Source of the DNA: Torymus aiolomorphi
Taxonomy: Eukaryota; Arthropoda; Insecta; Hymenoptera; Torymidae
NCBI GenBank assembly: GCA_036365515.1
Contig: CM070873.1
Location: 191,758,604 to 191,822,603, forward strand
Length of the DNA stretch: 64,000 nt
Direction: 5' to 3'
Positions 36,815 through 46,421 of the stretch are shown piece after piece. The notes beneath the pieces were generated by a model that had not been told where the DNA came from, did no database searches, and worked only from the letters and a program-made list of their open reading frames with translations. The translations under genes were made by a program, and so were the position numbers. Every line of letters begins with the position of its first letter. Within the stretch, counting starts at the first letter, position 1.

Positions 36815-38110
36815 CAGGAACGTAGCTTCTCTGTTCTCTCTCCGCTACCAATTTATTCATGTTTTAATTCTTCTTTATATTGCCTAGGACGAAGAGCTCC
36901 TGTAGACGATGTCACGACGTCTTGAGCTGTGGCTGTTACCGGATTTTTTTTATTGGGACCACGTGGGGGGGGTATGTTTTTACATGGACATCGGCAACCT
37001 CTGAAGTTTTTGAAAAAATTTTCCGGTGAGTAGTTTCCTATAAGAAGGTTTACCGGTTTAGTTTACAGCTAGCATCTATCCTGCAACTATTCCCTTCCCT
37101 TTCACGGGAGCGTGGCTTCTCTGTGCTTCTTCCGCTACTAATTTATTCATGTTTTAATTCTGCTTTATTTTGCCTAGGGCGAAGAGCTCCTGTAGACGAC
37201 ATCACGACGCCTCAAACTGTTGCTGTTACCGGATTTTTTTTTTTTATTGGGATCAGGTGATGGAGGCATCTTTTTTATCTGGACATGGGCAACCTCTGAA
37301 GATTTTGGAAATATTTTCTGGTGAGTAGTTTGCTGTAAAAAGGCTTTCATCATACCCCGGCCGAAAGTGCTCCAAAACATGCGCGTTTTGCGGCCGGGAA
37401 GTTGCACATTACAGTCACATGTTTTTAGCATACGACGTGACTATAACCTGCAAATTTCCGGCTGCAAAACATACATATTTCGGCGCCCTTTCGAGCCAGG
37501 GTATGATGAAAAATAGTATACGCACCTCGGCCGGAAAGTAGAATATCATATTCGCGTGTTTGCCGTCCTCGGCTTCACCTCGGACGGCAATCTACACGCG
37601 AATGTAATATCCTACTTCCCAGCCTAGGAACGTAATATACTATTACTGCTTTACTTTACAGTTGGTATCTATCCTGCCACTATTCCCTTCCCTTTCACAG
37701 GAGCGTGGCTTCTCTATGCTCCTTCCGCTACTCATTTATTCATGTTTTAATTCTTCTTTATATTGCCTAGGGCGAAGAGCTCCTGTAGACGACATCACGA
37801 CGTCTTGAGCTGTTATTGTTACCGGATTCTTTTTACTGGGATCAGATGGTGGAGGTATGTGTTTTATGTGGACATCGGCAACCTCTGAAGTTTTTGGAAA
37901 AATTTTCTGGTGAGTAGTTTGCTGTAAGAAGGTTTACGCTTTACTTTATAGCTGGCATCTATCCTGCAACTATTCCCTTCCCTTTCACAGGAGCGTGGCT
38001 TCTCTGTGCTCCTTCCGCTACAAATTTATTCATGTTTTAATTATACTTTATTATTGCCTAGGGCGAAAATCCCCACTATACCACATCACGACGTCTTGAG
38101 CTGCTGCTAT
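36815..38110 (+). repeat. four copies of a ~285-bp exon-like repeat
   Basis: Each copy has gagcgtggcttctctgtgct, then a T-rich tract ending in gcctag, then gcgaagagctcctgtagacg and a 'ggacatcggcaacctctgaa' block, then g-gtgagtag. Copies begin near 36820, 37095, 37690 and 37980; the last is truncated. The region between the cctAG and GTGAGT signals (for example about 36890-37022) has no open frame. Two palindromes interrupt the array between copies 2 and 3. Confidence 0.8.
37348..37645. repeat. two adjacent palindromic MITEs
   Basis: 37348-37508 has catcataccc / gggtatgatg tips and gcggccgggaa/ttccggctgc inner arms. 37513-37645 has atagtata / tatactat tips and an inner ttgccgtcc / ggacggcaa pair. 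Only a few bases separate them. Confidence 0.85.
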
Positions 38111-38219
38111 CGCGATTTTGCTATATCATCGGCCGCGTTCACTTGCCGCTTTCTATAGTAAGGAGGTGGGATTCTGTGAGGGGTACGGCACATTCTTCAA
38201 ATACGAAATTAATTAGTCG

Positions 38220-39455
38220 CATCTTATCACAAAAACCAACGGAGCGCATCATCTAGACTCCATTATCAGTCACCTGGAACGCGAAGACCTCACATCCGAT
38301 CTGTGCCGATACCTGGACACAAAAATCTACAGAGCGCATCACCTACACCATCATCAGCAGCCTGGAACAGCTAGACCTGGTAATCGAGCTGTCCCGTCAC
38401 CTGGCCACAAAAACCTATGGAGCGCGCACTACCCGAACTCCATAATAAGACGCCTGCACTGAGAAAAAAAATACGCCATATGTGCCGAAGTGCGGCGTGG
38501 GGGAATAGCCGAAGCCCGCTTAGGTTGTGATTGCAACGTAGTCCGCAATATTTACCGCACTGTCCGCAATCTTTACCGCACTTTTCGGTAGCAACTGTTT
38601 CACCAACCAAAACATAAGAGGCGCTACCTCCGCGCTTCGGTAATTTCTACCCCGCGCGTCGGTAGTGTCAGCATCAGTCGGTAGCTTATACTGCCTAACC
38701 TCCATTGCCCCACCGTTTCGGCTCTGTTTACAGAAGATTGCGGCACATTACGCCTTCTTTTTTCTCAGTGTGGAAAAGCTAGAACTCGTAATCGAGCCGT
38801 CCTGACATCTGCATACAAATATCTACGAAGCGTATCTCCTACACTCATCGGCCACCTACTATCACCTACTATCATCTTCCACCTGGAATAGCTAGAACTC
38901 GCAATCAAGCTGTCCGTCGCCTGGGCACAAAAACCTACGGAGCGCATCATGTATACTCCATCGGCCACCTTGAACCCCTAGACTTCGCATCCGATCTGTG
39001 CCGACACCTGGAAAAATCTACAGAGCGCATCAGCTACACTCCATCATCAGCTGCCTGGAACAGCTAGACCTGGTAATCGAGCTATCCCGTCACCTGGCCA
39101 CAAAAACCTACGGAGCGCACTACCCAGACTCCATAATAAGACGCCTGGAAAAGCTAGAACTCGCAATCGAGCCGTCATGATACCTGGACACAAAATTCTA
39201 CGGAGCGCATCACCTACACTCTATCATCGGCGACCTGGAACAGCTGACCTCGCAATCGAGCCGTCCCGCCATCTGGGCATCAAAACCTACGGAGCGCACT
39301 ATCAGGACTCAATCATCAGCCGCCTGAAAAAGCTAAACTTGGTAATCGAGCAGCCGCGTCACCTGAACATAAAAATCTACGCAGCGCTTCATATAGACTC
39401 CATCATCGGCCAACTTGAACGCGTAGACCTCGCATCCGATCTGTGAAACCTACGA
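38220..39455 (+). repeat. 90-bp coding-like tandem repeat, about ten copies
   Basis: Each ~88-90-bp unit reads, in one frame, roughly HLATKTYGAHYPDSIIRRLE followed by KLELAIEPSR. Third-position differences outnumber others and the SII-LE-LDL-IE pattern is kept, as in a degenerate leucine-rich or amphipathic-helix repeat protein. Several units carry small frame changes and unit 3 is split by a MITE (38457-38770). The longest clean stretches are 38998-39180 and 39177-39446. No start, stop or promoter is certain. It may be a decayed repeat-protein gene or exon. Confidence 0.7.
38457..38770. mobile_element. 314-bp MITE with CACTGAGAAAAAA termini
   Basis: CACTGAGAAAAAA at 38457 and TTTTTTCTCAGTG ending at 38770 are exact inverted repeats. 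The host repeat reads cgcctg|gaaaagctag across it, with TG on both sides (2-bp target duplication possible). It is a clean insertion into repeat unit 3, so it is younger than the array. Confidence 0.85.
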
Positions 39456-39727
39456 AGCGCACTATAAACGATATCGCAACGCCTTCAGTTGCTGCTGTCG
39501 CTGTTCTGCTGTGTACATAATCGGCCGCGTTCACTTGTTGCTCTCTATGGTAAACAGTTACCAGTCTGCGAAAAATAAGGCAGATTCGAGTAAGTTGATA
39601 ATCTGTCACAATTGTCTTGCTCGTTTTGTACTATGGAACAAGCTCACTTTTTTACGGGTATCCATTTTTAGAATTGCAGTTGCAATCGTGAATAAATTGA
39701 CTAACCTGCATCTCACTATAATAAGAC
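39456..39727. other. duplicate of the 38.1-kb flank, otherwise unassigned
   Basis: About 39480-39545 repeats the sequence at about 38085-38165 (atcggccgcgttcacttg), so the 90-bp array is bracketed by direct copies of one block. Nothing else recognised. Confidence 0.55.
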
Positions 39728-40325
39728 ATGTGTATAGGCGAAATATGCATGTCTTTATAATAGAACGTGTGTATAGGCGAAATACACAAAATTATTTATT
39801 ATAAAATGCGTATAGGCGAAATGCGCACAATTAGTAACACTGAAAAGTGCGTATAAGCGAAATACGCATATGTCTTTATAATAGAACATGTGTATAGGCG
39901 AAATACACAAAATTATTTATTATAAAATGCGTATAGGCGAAATGCGCACGATTACTAACACTGAAAAGTGCGTATAAGCGAAATACGCATAATTATTTAT
40001 AAAAGAAATACACAAAATTTTTTATAAAAGACAATGCGTATAGGTGAAATACGCACAATTATTTGTAATAAAAATGCGTATAAACGAAATACGCATAATT
40101 ATTTATAAAAGAAATACACACAAAATTTGTTATACAAGACGATGCGTATAGGCAAAATACGCACAATTATTTGTAATAAAAATGCGTATATGTGAAATAC
40201 GCACTATTAATAACAATAAAAAATTCGTATATGCAAAATACGCATCATTATTTATAATAGGAAATACGTATACGCGAAATACGTACAATTGTTTATAATA
40301 AAAAATGCGTATAGGCGAAATACGT
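39728..40325. repeat. ~40-bp hairpin repeat array, about 14 copies
   Basis: Units have the form TGCGTAT-aggcga-aATACGCA plus an AT-rich spacer such as caaattatttataataaaa. Starts include about 39769, 39806, 39848, 39890, 39928, 39968, 40030, 40073, 40142, 40181, 40223, 40262 and 40304. Arms change together (TGTGTAT/ATACACA, TGCGTAT/ATACGCA, TACGTAT/ATACGTA). A ~121-bp higher-order duplication spans 39769-40010. Half units occur near 40004 and 40110. Confidence 0.9.
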
Positions 40326-40651
40326 AAATACTGATTTGAACAATAGAAAATACAGATAGATGTGTATTATTATTACAGTATAATAATACTACAGATGTTT
40401 AATATTCTTGAAATATGTAGCGCCATCTATGTTAAAATCTATTACGATTTTCCAGAGATGGCGCTTGTGTCATATTTCATGAATTTCACAGAATTGAGTT
40501 TGACACCCCCTTAACCTCAAAATTTTTTCATGCAAGTAAGTATTGCGTTTCATTTATCTATTTTTTCTGAGTTTTAAATAACTTTTTGTTTATAAAGATA
40601 GAAATAATTTGTTTCATTTGAATTACAGATATTTTAGAATAAAGTTTTCAA

Positions 40652-41930
40652 TATGCCAAAAGTAAAAAGTAAAGAGAAATTGAAGAAAAAAAAATAGTGA
40701 GAATATCAAGGCAAATAAAGCAGTGTTAAATAAGCAAAAATTGAAGAAAAAGAACAATGAGAATACCAAGGCAAATAAAGCAGTGTTAAATAAGCAAAAA
40801 TTGAAGAAAAAGAACAATGAGAATACCAAGGCAAATAAAGCAGTGTTAAATAAGCAACAATTTAAGAAAAAGAACAATGAGAATATAAAGGCAAATAAAA
40901 CAGTGTTACGTCAGACAAAAAGTATCAAATTAAAGAACACGAAAAAGAAAACTGAGAAACTGTATACTACTGAGTCACTAAAGAAGGCTTTAGATATGAT
41001 TGGAAAAGGACAGACCATAAGACAAGCCGCAAGAAACTTTGATGTTCCTAAGAGTACACTGTACTGCAAACTGAAGAATTTCTCTCCGCTGAAATGTCAA
41101 AAAGGTCCTAAAATAGTACTGAGCGAGGAAGAAGAAAAACATATAGTTAAATGCATTTTATACTGTGCGGAAAGAGGGTTTCCAGTATCAAAAAGCCAAC
41201 TTCTTGATTCCGTTCAGAAGTTTTTAAATGCTAGCAAGAAAAAAAATCCATTTAAAAATAATAGACCCAGTAAGCACTGGTATAATGCCTTTATGCGTAG
41301 ACATCCAGATACAAGCCAAAGGACAGCACAGAATTTAACTATAACAAGAGCATCTGTTACCGACGATGACATTAGAAAATGGTTTGCAAATGTGAAAGTT
41401 TATTTTGAGAAGAAAAATTTGCTTGAAATAGATCCAGAAAGAGTTTTTAATATGGATGAGAGCTCGTTTATACTAGTTCCTCAAGACAACTCTGTATTAG
41501 CAAAGAAAGGTGCGTGTTCTGTATACCAAATAGTGGGTAGCAACAAGAAGGGTTGCTTGACCGTTCTTTTTGGAGCAGCTGCATCTGGAACCATGCCTAC
41601 ACCAAATGATTCTATTTGACCTTACAACTAAACCAAAAAATAATGTTTTGGAAAAAATTCCCAAAGGATGGGGTGTAGGAAACACGCAAAGGGGATGGAT
41701 GACCTCAGAAAGTTTTTATAGTTACATTGCAAATGTATTTTTCAAATGGTTGAAACAGAATATCTTCTCGTTTTTTTATCAAATCTGAAAGTGCAAAAGA
41801 AAATAAAATTCAATTGGAAGAACGACTGAAGAAATTTTCTACAGAGTTAGAAGAAATAGAAAAAGCATTGATACTTCATGAAATTGAAGCTTTGCAAAAT
41901 AAAATGAAGGTAAAACAAGAAAAAATTTAA
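40652..41930 (+). pseudogene. Tigger-like (pogo) transposase, internally deleted
   Basis: ATG at 40652 begins MPKVKSKEK. A 60-bp unit (20 residues, LKKKNNENTKANKAVLNKQK) is then repeated about four times, 40681-40900; the first copy has an extra base that shifts frame. Next come a psq-type helix-turn-helix (QTIRQAARNFDVPKSTLY), a CENP-B-type DNA-binding domain (KHWYNAFMRRHPDTSQR) and the start of the DDE domain (VFNMDESSFIL, first Asp near 41453). A frame change at about 41613 follows, then KPKNNVLEKIPKGWGVGN, and a jump from about 41775 to a C-terminal coiled-coil tail. The segment that should carry the second and third catalytic acids is missing. It lies between the matching TIRs and would once have mobilised them. 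Confidence 0.85.
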
Positions 41931-42106
41931 ATTGTTTGACTTCCTACATTATTAATATTTATTACTTAATATTTATAGATTCTGAATTGTTTTTTATAGA
42001 TTTTGAAAGTTAAATATATCGTTTATTTAACATCATTTTACTGTAATTATTAAGAATTTTCACATAACTAAACCAAGAATATTTTTTAAGGTCTATTTTC
42101 TTATTT

Positions 42107-43311
42107 CGACGCCTCCTATCAATAAGGCGCTATCTCGTGCACCAAACTAAGAAGGAGCTAATTTGGAGTTCCATGCAATAAGGAGCTGTCTCAATTACAA
42201 TTCAATAAAGCGCTATTTCAAAGCTCGATGCAAGAAGGCGCTAACTTGGCGTTGAGGGCAAGAAGGTGCTAACTTGGCATACAATTAATGAGAAATAATA
42301 AGATAAAAAAATAATAATAATATGACAAATAATGAGACCCATGTCTCGACATTATTCTGAATGGACCTTTTGTTCTGAGATTCAAGTAATTTTATGTCTA
42401 AAATGAACTATTTTTAATACCAATGAGGTCCGCTTTCTTAGGAATAGCTTTTTTAATATATCAGTGATATAAATGGACTAAAAAGTTTATGAAAGGAGAC
42501 AAAAAATATTTAATTTAAGCTTTGCTTCTATAATAATATATAGCAACAGTTAACACATCTCATTTGAGTGCAATATGCGTGCATTACATTCAAATATTGT
42601 ATATTAATTGGAATAGATTGTAAAAACTACGTTTTTTTGTAAAATGTGTAAATTTTACGTTGATGTTCAACATACTGTATATATATATATATTTATTATG
42701 TAAATGAATTTTTTGTTAAATATATAGTACCTGAAGAGGGACACGGAAAAAGTGTCCGAAACGTCGTTTAAGAATAAATGGTGTTCATTTATTTAAACGA
42801 AACCTTTCCTGGTAGACAATTGGCCATCAGATGCAAGATACACATATTGTATATTAACCATTAACTTACGGCTAACGGGCGGCATCTTACCTCAAATAAG
42901 CATAATATATATTAATTGTTACTATATCATAGTTGTATTCAACGTTTCTTTATCACAGTGTTGGCGTCTATGTAGTACAAGCGCATGTAGTGAGTTTTAC
43001 TTTTTGCTCTGTAATGGTTTTAATTTGAATCATTTTAGTTATAATGGATGCTGAAATGCAAGATTTGAATTATTTTTAATAGCTTTGGTTGGATTTTAAA
43101 ACTTAATTTTATTGACAGCTTAACTCCTCAATAAAAAGTTTATGCCGAGTTATCGCCTTCTTGCACTCACCGCCGAGTTAGCGCCTTCTTGCATCGAGTT
43201 TTGAAATAGCGCTTTATTGACTTATGATTGAGATAGCGTCTTATTACACGGAACTCTGAATTTCTTCTTTCTTTGGTGCGCGAGATAGCGCCTTATTGAT
43301 AGGAGGCGTCG
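42107..43311. mobile_element. 1.2-kb MITE with CGACGCCTCCTATC termini
   Basis: Inverted arms of about 190 bp (42107-42295 and 43120-43311) contain short internal tandem units (gcaagaaggcgctaac). ATTT flanks both ends (42103-42106, 43312-43315). The interior is AT-rich, non-coding, and carries the hammerhead-like stem-loop at 42730. Confidence 0.85.
42730..42766 (+). ncRNA. conserved hammerhead-like stem-loop (fourth copy)
   Basis: CCTGAAGA, G, stem GGACAC / loop ggaaaaa / GTGTCC, then GAAACGTCG. Stem sequence is unlike the other three copies but fully paired. It may mark a Penelope-like fragment buried in the MITE. Confidence 0.5.
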
Positions 43312-43577
43312 ATTTGTCCGACTATTGCTCCTTTTTTGTCCGACTACACCGGCTCCCCAAAAAATATTGTCCAACTACTACGGTTAACACACTTTTCATA
43401 AAAATAACATTATTTAACATTTAAAATGTAAATTTTAAGGATTTGTTTTAATTAGCTTCTGAAAATCTATATCAAATGCATGAAAAGAAAATTTCGCTTG
43501 AATTCTGAATTTTTAGTGGAAAAAATCGGGTAGTAACTGGTATGTTTTTATGTGTCCGAGTAATGGGTCTTTTACCT

Positions 43578-44848
43578 TAAAGGTTATTTAGAAATTTTAA
43601 AAGGTTTTGACGATAATATCACAATCAATTATTTTATTTATTTTTCACACATAATTTAAAAAGAAAAAATCATACGAATTATTTTATTCATATTTTATAT
43701 ATAATTTAAAAATTAATACTTTTTAACCTTCATAAATGAATTTAATTATAATTATGTCATAAGTTGTTGCAAAAATTATAAATTTTTTTATTAAAAATTA
43801 ATTGAAGGAATAAGCAATTTAAGTTTGAAGAAGCCACGGGCCAATGAATTGGTAGCGGTTTTTTTAATTGTGTTGGACATAAAGTGAGGAAAAGCATGAA
43901 GGGGAGCCATTGCGGGGGACGGGGATATTGAGGGGAGTTTTTGACGGTGAAAGGGAGTGAAGAGGGGGGAGGAAAAGTGAGGGGGTGATGGAGGAGATGA
44001 GGGGCTTTTGAAGATCCTAAAACACATGAATATAGACGGATATTAACGGTGTTTTTAGGATTGAGGGGTGGGCGTTGAGAGGCGAGGGGGGAGAGGAGGA
44101 CTGATCGGGCAGTTTCTTTCTTACAACTATGTAATATAGGGAGATATACAAGCGGGGCTTCGCTCCTCTACTCGCTCCGCTCGCCAACCTCCGATATGTT
44201 GTAAAAATTAATATAATAAAAAATGTTTTAAATTATATACTTCTGATAAAAATTACTGTTTGATAAAGTCATAGATAACACAGGCCCACAAAAGAAAAGA
44301 TACTTGCTCTGGGGTTGAGACAACATTATTCCTATGTATTTTCACACGCTGAACACGAATCTGTAATAAAAAAGTGGGGTTGCTCAGTGAATTTCGAAGA
44401 TACCCTTAACAAATCATAAAAAACAACGTTTTTTAGTGGTAAAGGCTACAAAACAAAGAATATGAGTTGTCACAGGTTCAGACGACATTGTGAAGGCTTA
44501 AAAAATGAGAATTTAATTTGTGTTACGTCAAGACCAACCGGAATTTTATTGGTAAACACACAGACACATGTGTCAGTCTTTCCTGATGTTTAGACTATAA
44601 GAATAACTAGAGACAAAAGCAGGCTTAAGGTGAATCTGAAGATGGCATCATTATACCTCTGAGAGCGGGAAATTTTGGTTGTGCTCGCATAGTTGTCGTC
44701 TGTAAGTCCAGTTTGGTGCTCAGAAGATTACTGTAACGGAGGTTAGTGACTAAAAACCTACATGAGTCCTTAAATGAAGGTGATCTTATGAACGAGAACT
44801 AAATTGGTTTACGCTTGCGTATGCGGTTGTCATCGAACGACCTATGTA
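43578..44848. other. unassigned; MITE-like G-rich segment
   Basis: 43578-43830 is AT-rich with a short internal duplication. 43880-44150 is G-rich on plus and includes the gaggcgagg...tataatatagggagat-type tail also seen near 21015-21090, followed at 44160-44195 by the ctcgctccgctcg tip motif of the 18.9-kb foldback. 44200-44848 shows no gene. Confidence 0.5.
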
Positions 44849-44983
44849 CGTTCAAATTTCTTCAGATCCTGATGAAATCTTTCACCTTGCTCTTCACTGA
44901 AATCCTCGAGGTTTTGTGGAAATCCACCAACGTGTGAATCAAGAAAGTGGAGCTTCAATTTCATTAAGCAGTCCTTTACTGCC
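44849..44983 (-). pseudogene. 44-residue fragment of a transposon-associated protein
   Basis: The minus frame reads KLKLHFLDSHVGGFPQNLED and then FSEEQGERFHQDLKKFE before a TAG. This pattern belongs, as I recall, to a widespread uncharacterised family of mobile-element proteins in insects and cnidarians. Only a fragment is left. It abuts the truncated retrotransposon, and the last codons and stop of the env-like frame lie in its DNA. Confidence 0.5.
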
Positions 44984-46421
44984 ACGTTGGTTTATTTAGA
45001 GGTTGCAAAATTTGTGGCGGATCCGTTTTTGATGGGTGCGGATTCAATTGGTACCATTTATTATCTATTTCAAATACGGTCGGGAGTATACGACTGCAAT
45101 CGCGTTCCGTTCCGTGTGTAGTAAGTACGCGTGATTTAGTGGTTAAAAAGTAAGAACGGTTGCAATAAGAAACTGGCAGTTCCACGAAACAAGAGTTATT
45201 TGTATTTCTTAGTTTCACATTAACAGGTGTGCATTTAACTAAGTGTGCTACATCGCCGGCGAATACGGCTATATAGCCTGCTTCTTTCATTATAGTGTAC
45301 GCGAATTCGTCCGGGTTGACCGACGATTGGGATAATGAATTTTTTATGACTTGTTGTTCTAGGATACATCGGTGTGTAATAATATCTTTATATAGCGATG
45401 TTATTTTATTTTTAAAATGGTTAGCTATGTACATTATCTTTGTGTTAAAATACGCGGTGAGCATAATGTCTTTCGCGCCTACTTTATAATTTCTCGTTGG
45501 AAAAGGGTTATTTGCCGTAGTTTCGTAGATAAAAATTTGTTTTTGCTCGGTCATTTTTAAATTGATTCCACATAGCGTCTTGCTACCGTGATCTGTAAAG
45601 GCAAATTTCTTTTCGTCTGTAGCGTTAGAAAAATTAATTGTCGCAGTGTCGAGTTGTTCGTCTCGCGTTTTGATGGCATGTCCTTCGTAAATTATTGCAT
45701 ATGTGTCTAGTTCACACATACTTCGCCAGATTTTATTCCAAAATATAAATGACTCGGTTGTGTCGCGACACGTTTCTTTTTCATATTCGCAATTGACTCC
45801 TGAAGGGAGTAAGAGAATGTTCGTGGGAAATCTCAAAGTGGCTTCACCTTTTGTGTAATAAATTTCGAGTTCTGCGGTCACTATCATATTCTCTTTATCT
45901 CGATAAATTCCTCCTTTGCAATAAGAATTGTGTTCTATGATTCCGACTATTTTAATTGTTCTAAAATTTGTCTGTTCCGAGACAAGATCTTCGATTATTG
46001 TATCTCCGATTTTTATTCGATTTGTGGTTATTAGAGAGTCGCACATCTCTCGCGTTAGTTGGAGGTACCGCGTCTCGTCTGGGATAGGAGAAAGGGATAC
46101 ATGGGAGTGCATACCGCAATAACGAGCCCTGCGGGTCGATTTTATTCTGCATTCTTTTATAGGGACTTCCGCGTGCTCTAATTTTTGAATGATTTGAATA
46201 AATGTGTCGTCACTTTTTATTTTTATCGTCTCGAAGTCGCACTCACCCACTTTCCTTAGAGAGATGGTCGTGGCGTTTGATGCGTTCGATGTACTGCAGT
46301 CGTATCCAACCAAAGAGTGGACCGGTGATAGGAGCGCTACGGTGAGTATCAGCAATTTATGAAGGTCTCTGCTTGGCGAGTGCGCTGCCATGTTGTATTT
46401 TTCTGAAAAGGTGATTTTCAT
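44976..46421 (-). pseudogene. env-like glycoprotein, chuvirus-type, C-terminally truncated
   Basis: 481 residues from an ATG that overlaps the integrase stop by 4 bp. Residues about 21-36 are a hydrophobic signal peptide. The mature part is Cys-rich with Asn glycosylation sites near its start (NASNATT). The early pattern GYDC...VGEC...YCGMHSH is what I associate with glycoproteins of chuviruses (jingchuvirus group) and the retroelements that captured them. Such proteins are membrane fusogens. No C-terminal transmembrane helix is visible and the frame ends in foreign DNA, so the anchor is lost and the product could not work as an envelope. Family call is from recall; the env role is inferred from position after integrase. 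Confidence 0.65.

Larger units (their letters stand above)
30179..40510. mobile_element. 10.3-kb TTAA-flanked unit with GGGGGTGTC termini, no recognised transposase
   Basis: GGGGGTGTCAAACTCAATT at 30179 is matched by its exact complement ending at 40510, and TTAA lies directly outside each end (30175-30178, 40511-40514). The TTAA target is typical of piggyBac and Kolobok superfamilies, but no such enzyme is visible inside. Contents, left to right, are a palindrome, a GC-rich exon-like stretch, three copies of an intron/exon-like block, a 314-bp satellite, a possible short gene, four exon-like repeats, a 90-bp coding-like repeat and a hairpin array. It looks like a non-autonomous carrier of unrelated cargo. 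Confidence 0.75.
29505..43577 (+). mobile_element. Tigger/pogo-like element, expanded to 14 kb by nested insertions
   Basis: Terminal AGGTAAAAGACCCATTACTC at 29505 pairs with its complement ending at 43577, and TA lies immediately outside both ends (29503-29504, 43578-43579). TCGGACA-type words recur near both ends. Its own DNA is about 29505-30178 plus 40511-43577. A 10.3-kb TTAA unit and a 1.2-kb MITE account for the rest. The transposase at 40652-41930 is of the matching family, which supports the assignment. Confidence 0.82.

Noticed and set aside
39728..40325. CRISPR-like array
   Set aside because: Regular short palindromic repeats at ~40 bp, but spacers are repeats of one AT-rich word, not unique, there are no cas genes, and the genome is eukaryotic.
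44200..44848. Continuation of the transposon-associated protein upstream or a missing 3' LTR
   Set aside because: No frame longer than a few dozen codons and no match to the LTR at 53029-53907.
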